A stretch of DNA of 64,000 bases from Rossellomorea sp. AcN35-11 (GTDB taxonomy: Bacteria; Bacillota; Bacilli; Bacillales; Bacillaceae_B). Positions 25,798-33,830 of this stretch are shown here, piece after piece. The position numbers and the translations under genes were made by a program. The stretch covers positions 558,001 through 622,000 of the forward strand of contig CP128836.1 of the NCBI GenBank assembly GCA_030388825.1, in the 5' to 3' direction. How positions within the stretch are numbered: position 1 is the first letter of the stretch; the number at the start of each line of letters is the position of its first letter. The notes under the pieces are model-generated. The model was not told where the DNA came from. It searched no databases and saw only the letters and a program-made list of their open reading frames with translations.

Positions 25798-26013
25798 CTA
25801 CACTAAATCTTTACCTTCATTTTCAGATACGGCGGGTTTTTGTATTTGAGCAATTGCTAATGGAAGACCAATTAAAATAAACAGAAGACCGAACGCTTGC
25901 GCAGGAAATTGTATATATGCAGGAAGATTTAAGGATGGAGTAATGGTACAAAGAGGAACACCTATAATACCCATTAAAATGACCCATAAATTAGGTTTTT
26001 GGCTCTCGTTCAT
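25798..26013 (-). CDS. Small membrane protein, two membrane segments
   Basis: 71 residues; GGGGGTGAAG lies upstream of the ATG. Two hydrophobic helices (LWVILMGIIGVPLCTI and FGLLFILIGLPLAIA) with a short loop and a charged tail. Function unknown. A TATAAT box about 60 bp upstream gives a plausible sigma-A promoter. Confidence 0.65.
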   Translation of the reverse strand: MNESQKPNLWVILMGIIGVPLCTITPSLNLPAYIQFPAQAFGLLFILIGLPLAIAQIQKPAVSENEGKDLV

Positions 26014-26170
26014 TCATTCTTCACCCCCTTTAACATTTTATACTTTAATTGTACACGGTACTGTTAACTCTGTATATTATATCTACCTTTGTAGAATCAG
26101 GAACTAATAGATTGCTAACTTCACAACAGGATTACGTCATCCTAGACACACTAAAAATTTTCGAACTCAT

Positions 26171-26222
26171 AAAAAAAACGCCTTCGACCACCCTTGGTGA
26201 CCGCAGACGTTCTTCAGCGTTT
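26171..26222 (-). terminator. Terminator overlapping a short gene's stop
   Basis: Outer AACGC/GCGTT stem and an inner GGTCACC/GGTGGTC-type stem with eight T residues on the minus strand. Confidence 0.65.
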
Positions 26223-26382
26223 AAATTAAGGTTTTTCTCCGTTGTACCGCTTTGATGTAAACTTGATAAATCTCCTTTTCAAGCAACAGGACATCTTTCT
26301 CTGATTTAGCAAATAGCATTCTGAGTTTAATTACTCCTACACTACATTTTTCAAAGAAATTAAGCAGTTTATAATTCTCCAT
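26221..26382 (-). CDS. 53-residue member of the local tandem family
   Basis: GAGAGGATAGTTGAA precedes the ATG. The C-terminal half (VLLLEKEIYQVYIKAVQRRK) resembles LIEKEIYQIYLYAIKRYKN of the 155-residue protein at 27.3-27.8 kb, so this is a shortened relative. Second gene after the 162-residue membrane protein, 70 bp downstream, ending at a terminator. Confidence 0.55.
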   Translation of the reverse strand: MENYKLLNFFEKCSVGVIKLRMLFAKSEKDVLLLEKEIYQVYIKAVQRRKTLI

Positions 26383-26451
26383 TTCAACTATCCTCTCTAG
26401 TTGGATTATTCTTCATCCTTAACTTTATGTAGATAGAAGGTTAAAAACCTC

Positions 26452-26940
26452 TTATCTTTTCTTGTCGTTTTCAATTTCTTTTACTCTTTTCTCTATTTCA
26501 TCAACCCGTCCACTAAAACTTTGCTCGATTTTCTCTAATTCTGAATGAGTAAGCGACCGAGGAGTTTTGACCTCTTTAATTTCCTTTTCTCTCGCTGCCC
26601 CTTCAATCCGTTTCATCGCATCGTCGATGTCTTTTTGCGCTCCAGGTAAATCTAATCCCCATTTTTCCGCAATCTTTTTACCAATTGCATAAGGAAATGA
26701 AAGACCTATGAAGCCTGCAGAAAATCCCACTACAGCAGTGACGGATAAAGAAATACCAAAGTAATCAAAAATAGATGAACCCGCAAGTGCAGCAATATAG
26801 CCCGACACCGCACCTTGGATACCTCTTGCCCAGAACATACTACGATACTTAGTAAACATTACTAATGAAATGCCTCCCAAAAATCCGTGAATAGCACCTA
26901 CCGAACCGTATTGAACAATCACTTTTAAAAAATCTAACAT
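26452..26940 (-). CDS. Membrane protein with a coiled-coil tail
   Basis: 162 residues; AAGGAGGTGTATGTTTT precedes the ATG. Gly- and Ala-rich membrane helices fill residues 10-90 (about three segments), followed by a charged helical tail (DDAMKRIEGAAREKE and SGRVDEIEKRVKEIE). The layout is reminiscent of some phage holins and envelope organisers, but I cannot assign a family. Confidence 0.6.
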   Translation of the reverse strand: MLDFLKVIVQYGSVGAIHGFLGGISLVMFTKYRSMFWARGIQGAVSGYIAALAGSSIFDYFGISLSVTAVVGFSAGFIGLSFPYAIGKKIAEKWGLDLPGAQKDIDDAMKRIEGAAREKEIKEVKTPRSLTHSELEKIEQSFSGRVDEIEKRVKEIENDKKR

Positions 26941-27104
26941 AAAACATACACCTCCTTAAAAAAGTTTTCTAGTTAATAGTTAAAAACACCACAAATGTGA
27001 TGAATGTGCCCATAAAAAAACACACTAATTGAGTGGAATACCTACCTATCTTTTTTGATAAGTTACTCTCACTCACAAGTGTGATTCGGTGAATTTTTGG
27101 ACAC

Positions 27105-27295
27105 AAAAAATGCACCTAATTGAATGTCTGATAACTATCAGCTTCTTACCATCAAAATAACAGTAAGGAATATACACTCAATTAAATGCATTTTTGTTAA
27201 TTTGCTTAAATTAAGAACAGCACTCTCTCCTGCTCAGGAAAGAACAAATTCAAGAAATTAAGGGTTTAATATGATTCTATTATATCAATTGAAAC
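27105..27295 (-). ncRNA. Candidate small RNA
   Basis: A sigma-A-like promoter reads leftward (TTGAGG-N18-TATAAT near 27265-27295). About 70 bp on, an imperfect long inverted repeat (AAAATGCA...TAATTGA arms at about 27107-27129 and 27175-27193) ends in six T residues. No start codon with a ribosome site gives more than a few residues. The arm word AATTGAGTG occurs again near 27024. Confidence 0.35.
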
Positions 27296-27311
27296 AGTTC
27301 TGCCTCAAATA

Positions 27312-27779
27312 TTATTTGGCCGTCCTCAATAAATCTACTATTACAGTACTTAAAATTTCCGCTTCCCTGCTCGTCTCACATTTTTTCATCATATCTATAA
27401 ATTTAGATACTTCTCCTTTAATAGGGAATTCAGTTTGGCGACATATACTTTTTAAGTATAGTTCATATACTCTCGCTTCATTAATATAGACATCTTTTGA
27501 TTTTTTGGAGCTTTTTACTTTTTCTTTAAGTTCCTCAAACTGATGACTTTCTTCTTTGCTGAACCATCCCTCTAAACCATTATGTTTACTCAATCCGTTT
27601 TTATACCTTTTGATTGCATAAAGATATATTTGATAAATCTCTTTTTCAATTAAATTTCTATCCGCCCCCTCAGGGTAACTACGCATCGAACTTTGAAGCT
27701 GCTTTACTTTTCTTAACTCAATGTCATTTAAGAATTGGTCATATTCTTCTGAAATATCAAGGTTTGGTAACCATTCCAT
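27312..27779 (-). CDS. Tandem paralogue 2 (SICRQ family), unknown function
   Basis: 155 residues; AAAGGGTGTTTCAAA precedes the ATG. Helical and charged. It aligns along its length with the neighbouring 151-residue protein: WLPNLDI/WNPMVDP at the start, DWLNEEE/GWFSKEE in the middle, and SICRQTEF...CETSREAEI...IVDLL at the end. The pair arose by tandem duplication. Second gene of a two-gene unit (33-bp gap). Confidence 0.65.
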   Translation of the reverse strand: MEWLPNLDISEEYDQFLNDIELRKVKQLQSSMRSYPEGADRNLIEKEIYQIYLYAIKRYKNGLSKHNGLEGWFSKEESHQFEELKEKVKSSKKSKDVYINEARVYELYLKSICRQTEFPIKGEVSKFIDMMKKCETSREAEILSTVIVDLLRTAK

Positions 27780-27812
27780 TTTGAAACACCCTTTCTTTAA
27801 AACGAATTACCT

Positions 27813-28268
27813 TCAAGCCTCCGCAAGCAAATCTCTAATAATCGATGATGTTATTTGTACTTCCCGTCTCGTTTCACACTCTGCTAGAATACCCAAATAT
27901 TTTTCGACCTCTTGCTTAAATCGAAAGTCTGATTGTCTACAAATACTCTCAAAGAAGAGCCGGTGGCCCTTTACTTCATATTTAAGTTTATTTTCAAAAG
28001 AACGCGCAAAATTCGTTTTGTCAGTAAGCCTTTCAAATTCTTTCTTTTCCTCCTCATTCAACCAATCCACTAAGGTTTTCTGAGGATCTTCACCTTTCCT
28101 GCCAGCAGCTACCTTGTATAAACGAAGGATTTCTAACTCAATAATTATTTTGTCACGTTTAAAAGGTGCCCTATCCCATTCTTTTTCGAGCTGTCTAACT
28201 TTCTTGATTTCGATATCAGTTAACAAATGCATTACACCGCGTGGATCTACCATTGGATTCCATTTCAA
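27813..28268 (-). CDS. Tandem paralogue 1 (SICRQ family), unknown function
   Basis: 151 residues from a TTG preceded by AAAGGAGTGATGCCT; an ATG three codons upstream is too close to the ribosome site. Helical. The C-terminal signature SICRQSDFRFKQEVEKYL and CETRREVQITSSIIRDLL is shared with the gene downstream. No known family comes to mind. Confidence 0.65.
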   Translation of the reverse strand: MKWNPMVDPRGVMHLLTDIEIKKVRQLEKEWDRAPFKRDKIIIELEILRLYKVAAGRKGEDPQKTLVDWLNEEEKKEFERLTDKTNFARSFENKLKYEVKGHRLFFESICRQSDFRFKQEVEKYLGILAECETRREVQITSSIIRDLLAEA

Positions 28269-28346
28269 AGGCATCACTCCTTTTCATTTATAATACCAAA
28301 ATGCTTTAAAGAAGTGAAAAATGGAAAAAGCAAGAATCGTATCCCT

Positions 28347-28607
28347 TTATCTAGAGAAAGCCAATTTATCTCCCCACAACAGTTCCAAAATGATAATAGG
28401 ACCAATCTTCTTCCATGATTTTATTGTATCTATTGGAATTAAGTTCAAGGAACCATCCACTTTACATTCGATACCTTCAGCTTTTACATTAAATGAAATA
28501 TCCGCTTTTTGAGTAACCTTAAAAAAGCCTTCCTTGAATCTGCTGTATTTATTATTTGTGATTGCTTCTATTAGCAGTTCCATGTTTCGGTTTTCTTCAA
28601 ATATCAT
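28347..28607 (-). CDS. Unknown 86-residue protein
   Basis: ACGGAGGGTTAAT precedes the ATG. A beta-rich fold is likely (VTQKADISFNVKAEGIECKV). Single gene from a shared-class promoter. Confidence 0.6.
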   Translation of the reverse strand: MIFEENRNMELLIEAITNNKYSRFKEGFFKVTQKADISFNVKAEGIECKVDGSLNLIPIDTIKSWKKIGPIIILELLWGDKLAFSR

Positions 28608-28639
28608 ATTAACCCTCCGTCTAGTATATATTCTTGGAC

Positions 28640-28678
28640 ATCTTAACAGACAGACTTGAACATGTCATTTACAGGCGA
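28640..28678 (-). promoter_or_regulatory. Shared-class promoter
   Basis: Leftward TCGCC-N5-ATGAC-N18-TAAGAT; the distal half-site is fused to the T-run of the terminator at 28679-28717. Confidence 0.6.
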
Positions 28679-28717
28679 AAAAACACTACCAGTTATTGAC
28701 CGGTAGTGTTTTCGGCT
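28679..28717 (-). terminator. Strong terminator abutting a promoter
   Basis: 9-bp stem AACACTACC/GGTAGTGTT with six T residues that run straight into the promoter motif. Confidence 0.8.
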
Positions 28718-28744
28718 AGGGTTTAGCTTTTCTTAGACCATTAT

Positions 28745-28913
28745 CTAGCAGAACATTTTTTCGTTTATCCTAACGACATCAGGATCCTCCGTACTTAGAA
28801 TAAGGTCCATCCCCACACTTCTCAAGCAACATACATATCCAATAACGAGATCACAAATAACCTTTTCCCATTGATACCAGAATCTTTATTTTTTCTTCTA
28901 TTTCTGAAACCAA
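28745..28913 (-). pseudogene. Possible frameshifted gene remnant
   Basis: A frame starting near a TTG (VSEIEEKIKILVSM) passes, after a one-base shift near 28867, into a second frame with coding character (EKVICDLVIGYVC, then STEDPDVVRINEKMFC and stop). Removing one G of the run would give one product of about 55 residues. No clear ribosome site. Confidence 0.35.
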
Positions 28914-29096
28914 ATTTATTACGGAAATATTTCCATTGACTAAATCAGACCCTATTGCGCTTTCACTTTTTTGCCCACGCTTTTGTTAACACATCACTGT
29001 ATTAGCCCCCTATAGAGATTATTACCATATCGTTTCTAAGGGGAAATATCTATTCCATATCCCTGGGCGCGGCATGGATTTTATGAAATTATGATG

Positions 29097-29137
29097 AAAA
29101 AAACCCGCTCCTTGCGTTTTAAGCAATAGGTGCGGGC
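29097..29137 (-). terminator. Intrinsic terminator
   Basis: CCCGCACCTATTGC/GCAAGGAGCGGG stem with seven T residues; a partial copy of the GGAATTTTATGAAG repeat block follows at 29076-29090. Confidence 0.75.
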
Positions 29138-29166
29138 CTCTGAATTCCATTGAAGTATTTTTCTGA

Positions 29167-29436
29167 TTAACCATTATGTTGCAATATTAATTTCTTAACT
29201 TCTTCCTCAGCTTGTGCCTTCTCGACAAGATCATCCGATTCATACATTACTTTGTATTGTCTTAACAACTCTTTAAACAATTGCTTTTTTTCTAGAGATA
29301 TTGACTCGTCTTTATCTAACTCTTCATGCAAAAGGTCAATTTCATATTTGAGTGTTTCTTTACTTTCAACATCGTCCGTTTTTAAATACACTAGGAACAG
29401 ATTAAACAGTCTCTTCATGACATTTTTTTGGCTCAT
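29167..29436 (-). CDS. Small helical protein of unknown function
   Basis: 89 residues; AAAGGGTGTAAAAC precedes the ATG. Entirely helical and strongly charged (SISLEKKQLFKELLRQYK), probably coiled coil. Second gene of a unit with the 144-residue gene on its right. Confidence 0.6.
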   Translation of the reverse strand: MSQKNVMKRLFNLFLVYLKTDDVESKETLKYEIDLLHEELDKDESISLEKKQLFKELLRQYKVMYESDDLVEKAQAEEEVKKLILQHNG

Positions 29437-29515
29437 GTTTTACACCCTTTCCCCTTAGCATTTACATTAAATCAAGAAGGTTAAGCCATGATAAAATTCT
29501 GTAAGTCTCATTGAC

Positions 29516-29950
29516 TTACTTACTACCCCTCAACTTAATAACCTCTTTTTCTAACCAATTGATATAACCACACCTTTGATCAGTTGCCAGGTACTCATTC
29601 ATCAACGATGTATCTTCTATAAACTCGACAGGAACTTCACGTTCGACCGGAAAATAGACCGCTTCAATCCCATCCTTCGGATAACGATCTGTATCAAACC
29701 ACGTTAATCTAGGATCACCATTGGAATCATACCAATTTGTAGAAGCTACAGATTTATTTTGCTCAACGAAATCATTTAAGTCCACCAGAAAGCGGAAACT
29801 ATCATCATACTCTTGAGTTACACCAATTACCTTGCCAATCATTCCTGGATCCACCGATTCATCAATGCCATATTCATAGATCAATTCCGTGAATCTAATA
29901 ATAGGTTTTTTTCCCGACTTGACAATCTTACACAGTTCCTCTGATTTCAT
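29516..29950 (-). CDS. Unknown acidic protein
   Basis: 144 residues from the ATG preceded by AGGGGTGGGGCTT. Small-barrel-like N-terminal part (VDPGMIGKVIGVTQEYDD, a strand pair like those in DUF-type SH3 folds), then acidic helices. No family recognised. Possibly driven by the weak shared-class promoter to its right. Confidence 0.6.
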   Translation of the reverse strand: MKSEELCKIVKSGKKPIIRFTELIYEYGIDESVDPGMIGKVIGVTQEYDDSFRFLVDLNDFVEQNKSVASTNWYDSNGDPRLTWFDTDRYPKDGIEAVYFPVEREVPVEFIEDTSLMNEYLATDQRCGYINWLEKEVIKLRGSK

Positions 29951-29989
29951 AAGCCCCACCCCTAAATTTCAATTATTGGTATACACCTT

Positions 29990-30029
29990 ATGATACCAAG
30001 TATCCTACTATTGTAGAAAATACAGGCGA
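29990..30029 (-). promoter_or_regulatory. Possible shared-class promoter (weak match)
   Basis: Leftward TCGCC-N5-TTTCT-N19-TATCAT; proximal half-site and spacer both deviate. Confidence 0.4.
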
Positions 30030-30034
30030 CCAGT

Positions 30035-30820
30035 TTATGTGAAGATTTTCTTTTTAGCTTCACTCCAAGTCCCAAATCGATTTGCAAAGGTTTCAGCCCG
30101 CGGCAATTGGTATTTCATCGCAAAAAGATCCCAATTTTTCTTTGTTGAAAAATGCTTTTGATTTTTAATTGCTATTTCAACCAACTCACTTAGCGGTAGC
30201 GACTTAGGCTTATTGTACAAATCATCAGAAGCATCAAAGATTTCCTTTTTGGCAGCATTCCAACTCCCATATGCTCTTTCAAATACTTTAGAACTAGGTA
30301 ACTCATTTTCTTTTGCAAATGCATTCCAGACGTTCACAGAAGTAAACTTATTTGGGTATTCTGACGCTACAGTAGATAGACCGACCATTCTTCCACCAGG
30401 AAGGCGGTATAGTTTCAAACCATCCCTGATATGATAAAGATCCACACCCTCCCCCAAAATACTCTTTTTTGCGTCATTCCACGTACCATACACATGAATA
30501 TACACGCTTGCAGAAGGTAGGTCACGTTCCTTTGCATACTCATTCCACACATTAATTTTTGTAAACCATTCTTTATTCATTACCCCAATATCACGTAACT
30601 CCTCTAAAGAATGCGTAGGTGTGAATGCCTCTTTTAATGGATGCTCCCCTCCAAAAACCTCTTCCTTAAACTTGTTCCACCCACCAAAATGATAAGCAAA
30701 GGACGCTGCCTTTGGAAGGCCGTACATTTTAGCAAACTCATTCCACACAGCAACAGATGAAAAATGCTTATTGAATCTTTTAGCAATTTTTATTAAATGT
30801 GCTTTATCATACTTCGTCAT
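30035..30820 (-). CDS. Protein made of four homing-endonuclease-associated repeats
   Basis: 261 residues from the ATG preceded by AAGGGGAGTACACT. Four copies of a 50-60-residue helical unit, each with the pattern hydrophobic helix, VWN-FAK-LP, then F-YGSWN-AKK-IF (for example KINVWNEYAKERDLP and GTWNDAKKSILG). This matches the HNR repeat that follows nuclease domains in some homing endonucleases and probably binds DNA. No nuclease domain is present here. A sister protein lies at 39.1-39.9 kb. Divergent from a plus-strand gene. Confidence 0.75.
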   Translation of the reverse strand: MTKYDKAHLIKIAKRFNKHFSSVAVWNEFAKMYGLPKAASFAYHFGGWNKFKEEVFGGEHPLKEAFTPTHSLEELRDIGVMNKEWFTKINVWNEYAKERDLPSASVYIHVYGTWNDAKKSILGEGVDLYHIRDGLKLYRLPGGRMVGLSTVASEYPNKFTSVNVWNAFAKENELPSSKVFERAYGSWNAAKKEIFDASDDLYNKPKSLPLSELVEIAIKNQKHFSTKKNWDLFAMKYQLPRAETFANRFGTWSEAKKKIFT

Positions 30821-30978
30821 AGTGTACTCCCCTTGAATTAATAACACAATTACTTACTTTCTCTTTAAGTATCTATTCATGCAAGACTTTATTAGTATTA
30901 GAACTAACTTACAATACATTCCTATTAAGAACATTTTAAACAAGCCACACCGACCATTTCAACAAAGGAGAAGATAGC

Positions 30979-31512
30979 ATGAAAGATATAATAAAGTCCA
31001 CCAAGGATATACAGGAAAGGACCTTATCAGGGATCAAGAGCCCCTTCAAACAAAAAGCCAAAGTTAACAAACCCTTCATTATTGAAACATTTGACAGCAC
31101 AGTAGCAAGCGAGACATCCCCCTATCAAGTGAAATTCCTTATTAGGTATGGAGATAAAGACTTCAAAAAGCGGATAAAGAATATTAGCAAAGAGAGAAAG
31201 TTGATTTTAGAATATGAACAAAGACATGAGAATACCGGATCTCTCTTTAACCCTAATTATGAATGGGCGACTTACACAAAAATCCGCGGTCAAGTACTGG
31301 ATTCATCGACTAAACTTATTCTCGAAATTGTTGTCCCATTTGCAGAATACGTCCTAGATTCAGGGAACGCGAAACGATTAGATAACTTCCATTATGGGGC
31401 CACTTACAAATTAAAAACTAAAGAAGAGCGCGACTCTCTCAAGCATTCCATAACGAAAAAGTTATATTCATTTTTGGAAGCCGAATATGAGGAATACAAA
31501 AAGATCGTTTAA
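30979..31512 (+). CDS. Unknown protein, paralogue of the one at 4 kb
   Basis: 177 residues; AAAGGAGAAGATAGC precedes the ATG. A basic N-terminal 30 residues, a beta-rich core (TSPYQVKFLIRYGDKDFKKR), and a helical end (SITKKLYSFLEAEYEEY). Similar motif order to the 141-residue minus-strand protein near 4 kb. No known family. Confidence 0.65.
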   Translation: MKDIIKSTKDIQERTLSGIKSPFKQKAKVNKPFIIETFDSTVASETSPYQVKFLIRYGDKDFKKRIKNISKERKLILEYEQRHENTGSLFNPNYEWATYTKIRGQVLDSSTKLILEIVVPFAEYVLDSGNAKRLDNFHYGATYKLKTKEERDSLKHSITKKLYSFLEAEYEEYKKIV

Positions 31513-31520
31513 TACACTTA

Positions 31521-31555
31521 AGGTAGCCGGACCTCTTCCAGCTACCTCTTTTTTA
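31521..31555 (+). terminator. Intrinsic terminator
   Basis: AGGTAGC/GCTACCT stem with six T residues on the plus strand; lies between two convergent genes. Confidence 0.75.
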
Positions 31556-31559
31556 TCCA

Positions 31560-32048
31560 TTATCGAAGATGACCGATTATCTGCAGCATCCTCAAAAACG
31601 GATTTCCTAAATCATTAGTCGTGTTATTTGCCACCTCTTTAAGCTGATCAATGCAACGAGTATACTCCTTATTTATTACAAGCTCTAGAGAACTAAGATT
31701 CGCCAGATTCTCCGTTATGTATCCAACAGGAACCACAGGTGACCAAAACATATATCGAACCGTCTCAAAATCATTTAGTTTGATTTTGGCATACTCTTTT
31801 TGAACCGCATGTTTTTTTGTTATTTTCTGAACTGTTGTTGGGTTATCCTTATACAAAGTACCCCTGAGATGGGTTGTTACCTCACACACATAGGCTGTTT
31901 TTGTTTTCAGGTCTAATCCTATTACATCTAGCTCTGAAAGCCCTCTATAGCCTCCCCCAGGTATTCTTACGTTATAATCCACATAATCACAGTCCATAAT
32001 AGTTTTTAAGTAAGCACCCACTATGTACTCCCCTATATCCGTTGCCAC
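31560..32048 (-). CDS. Possible PD-(D/E)XK-type nuclease-fold protein
   Basis: 162 residues from a GTG preceded by GGGGTGATAAG. An early glutamate helix (IGEYIVGAYLK), then SELDVIGLDLKTKTAYVCEVTTH, which has the ELD...(x)n...E-x-T spacing of restriction-endonuclease-like cores with threonine in place of the usual lysine. Such proteins include Holliday-junction resolvases and mobile-element nucleases. Without a structure search this stays an inference. No neighbour explains its role. Confidence 0.5.
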   Translation of the reverse strand: MATDIGEYIVGAYLKTIMDCDYVDYNVRIPGGGYRGLSELDVIGLDLKTKTAYVCEVTTHLRGTLYKDNPTTVQKITKKHAVQKEYAKIKLNDFETVRYMFWSPVVPVGYITENLANLSSLELVINKEYTRCIDQLKEVANNTTNDLGNPFLRMLQIIGHLR

Positions 32049-32126
32049 CTTATCACCCCTAACTCAGATATTTGTTTCATTATACATCCTTACTATCCGC
32101 ACTTCGAGAATGGGATTGGCAGCAAA

Positions 32127-32150
32127 AGAAAAAAGAGGATTCCTCCTCTT
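32127..32150 (-). terminator. Intrinsic terminator
   Basis: AAGAGGA/TCCTCTT stem, 4-nt loop, six T residues on the minus strand. Confidence 0.75.
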
Positions 32151-32163
32151 TTGACCTCAACAA

Positions 32164-32280
32164 TTATCCGCTTTCTGGCTTCTTCCAACCAAGTCTCTCT
32201 AAGGTTTGTATAAACACCTCATTATGATAATAATTAATCGGCATTAACGCATACCAAATTATTAAGCTTAATAGTGACAT
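32164..32280 (-). CDS. 38-residue peptide gene
   Basis: An ATG 24 bp after the preceding gene's stop opens a frame MSLLSLIIWYALMPINYY, then ends FIQTLERLGWKKPESG just before a terminator. The ribosome site is weak (AAGAA), so coupling to the upstream gene is possible. Hydrophobic N-terminus suggests membrane association. Confidence 0.4.
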   Translation of the reverse strand: MSLLSLIIWYALMPINYYHNEVFIQTLERLGWKKPESG

Positions 32281-32304
32281 TTCTTGACCGACAACTCATC
32301 AATT

Positions 32305-32514
32305 CTACTCGGCCACTTTCTTCTCGTTTATCTGATCTAATCGAGGGATTATGTCCTCCTCAATCGCTTCATCTATATCTTCTAATTTTACATGAAACAA
32401 AGATATGAGTTGCTCCTGCTTTGCAATTAAAACACTTTGTCTATACAAAAACACAGACATTACGACAAGTATCAATGACAAAATAACAATTAAACCCTTA
32501 TTGATAGTGCTCAT
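32305..32514 (-). CDS. Small single-pass membrane protein
   Basis: 69 residues; GGGAGAGGG precedes the ATG. One membrane helix (LIVILSLILVVMSVFLY) followed by an amphipathic helix (LFHVKLEDIDEAIEE). Topology like that of small coiled-coil membrane proteins; function unknown. Confidence 0.65.
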   Translation of the reverse strand: MSTINKGLIVILSLILVVMSVFLYRQSVLIAKQEQLISLFHVKLEDIDEAIEEDIIPRLDQINEKKVAE

Positions 32515-32589
32515 CCCTCTCCCAAATTAGTAATTCATACACAAAATCATGGTATCACATCAAGTTTTCCTATTCTTTTATAAGTCCAG

Positions 32590-32871
32590 TTAAGAAAATT
32601 TCTTCACGATGTTCTTTATGGTCTTCGGATGCATTTTCATTAATGTCCTGATGCTCTCTAAACTTTTTCCTTCACCCTGAAATTGTATGATACGATCGTA
32701 TCTAAACTTTGCAATTTGATAATTTGTAATCTGATTTAATCTCTTCCACCTTCTTAATGTTTCTTCACTATAACCCAAAAGCATCGCTATCTCTAAATCA
32801 GATACGTTCCTAATTTTCTTTTCCAAATATTCTTCTACCGTTAGAAAGGCATCTAATACTTTTCCCCGCAT
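32590..32871 (-). CDS. Small helix-turn-helix protein
   Basis: 93 residues from the ATG preceded by GGAGGAAAAAG. Two earlier in-frame ATGs overlap the -10 box of the shared promoter and are rejected. DLEIAMLLGYSEETLRRWKR is a good helix-turn-helix, followed by ITNYQIAKFRYDRI and a second possible HTH (SIRTLMKMHPKTIKNIVKK). A DNA-binding regulator or element-specific factor is likely; targets unknown. Confidence 0.65.
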   Translation of the reverse strand: MRGKVLDAFLTVEEYLEKKIRNVSDLEIAMLLGYSEETLRRWKRLNQITNYQIAKFRYDRIIQFQGEGKSLESIRTLMKMHPKTIKNIVKKFS

Positions 32872-32899
32872 CTTTTTCCTCCAGGCCCTTAATACGCCC

Positions 32900-32938
32900 A
32901 TCATACCTATAAAGGACGAACATGGCGAAAGGAAGCGA
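32900..32938 (-). promoter_or_regulatory. Shared-class promoter of the HTH gene
   Basis: Leftward TCGCT-N5-TCGCC-N18-TATGAT. The -10 overlaps two ATG codons of the longest frame and so decides the start. Confidence 0.8.
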
Positions 32939-32965
32939 AAATTGTACACCAAGAAACTCACACTA

Positions 32966-32996
32966 AAAAGCCTCGTATACACATTCTAACGAGGCT
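32966..32996 (-). terminator. Intrinsic terminator of the second GIY-YIG gene
   Basis: AAGCCTCGT/ACGAGGCTT stem with TTTTT on the minus strand. Confidence 0.75.
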
Positions 32997-33062
32997 TACT
33001 CTCAATTAAAGCACCACACAACCCTTTCAGAACTAACCACTAGACGGTTAAACTAGGCAGCA

Positions 33063-33743
33063 TCAAAACAAATTTAACTGATGATCGCTATTTTTGTATT
33101 CTTCTCTCACTAACGCCAATTGCTTGTTATAATATCTTGGATAAAGATCTAACACAATAAATTCTAGTTCTTCCTTATTTAATCCACTCAATATACTCTT
33201 GTTCTTCTTTTTAATATCAGTACCAAATTTCCTTTCAAGTTGTCTATACAATCTATTTAGGATAACCGAATTGTTAGTATGATTAGTATTTTTTGTCGCT
33301 AGTACGAGAGACATTTTTAAAATCAACTGTCTATACCTATCTAACATTAGTCCCTCAATACCCTTAATTTCTTTAGGAACCGTATCATGTCCATATTTAT
33401 AATGCCTCGAAGCAATACCCCATCCTTTTGATTTATAAAACTCATACGCCTCATACTCAAAGTTATAAAAATCACTCTTAGAATACTCTAAGCTATTCAT
33501 TTCTTTTAATACAATAAATTGCGTATGTTCGTGAAGAAAGAGTTTTGTTTTGCCCTCATTTTCAAAATAATTTTCTAACCTATCTAAATGCTCTACCCAC
33601 CTAAGCAGAAAATTTCTCTGAGTTTCACCCACATATACCAAACCTAAAGATTTATTTATTACGGCATATATGCCTCTATCTAACAATCTGTGCCCCATAT
33701 TACCCACATCCACAATTATTTTTTCCATATCCTGTTTTAACAT
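33063..33743 (-). CDS. GIY-YIG domain protein (small)
   Basis: About 226 residues; the start is uncertain (an upstream TTG and a later ATG are alternatives, none with a good ribosome site). The first 90 residues form a GIY-YIG domain: RGIYAVINKSLGLVYVGET, then LLRWVEHLDRL with the arginine, and a following glutamate helix. The C-terminal 130 residues are basic and helical with no known family. The other GIY-YIG protein of the window carries its domain at the C-terminus, so they are not simple duplicates. Confidence 0.65.
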   Translation of the reverse strand: MLKQDMEKIIVDVGNMGHRLLDRGIYAVINKSLGLVYVGETQRNFLLRWVEHLDRLENYFENEGKTKLFLHEHTQFIVLKEMNSLEYSKSDFYNFEYEAYEFYKSKGWGIASRHYKYGHDTVPKEIKGIEGLMLDRYRQLILKMSLVLATKNTNHTNNSVILNRLYRQLERKFGTDIKKKNKSILSGLNKEELEFIVLDLYPRYYNKQLALVREEYKNSDHQLNLF

Positions 33744-33830
33744 TGTCTCAGATGCGCGAGCATAGAACCCGCTCCTCAACTCAATAAAAAAAGAAGCTCA
33801 CTACCTTACTAGATATATAATCTTAGAGAA

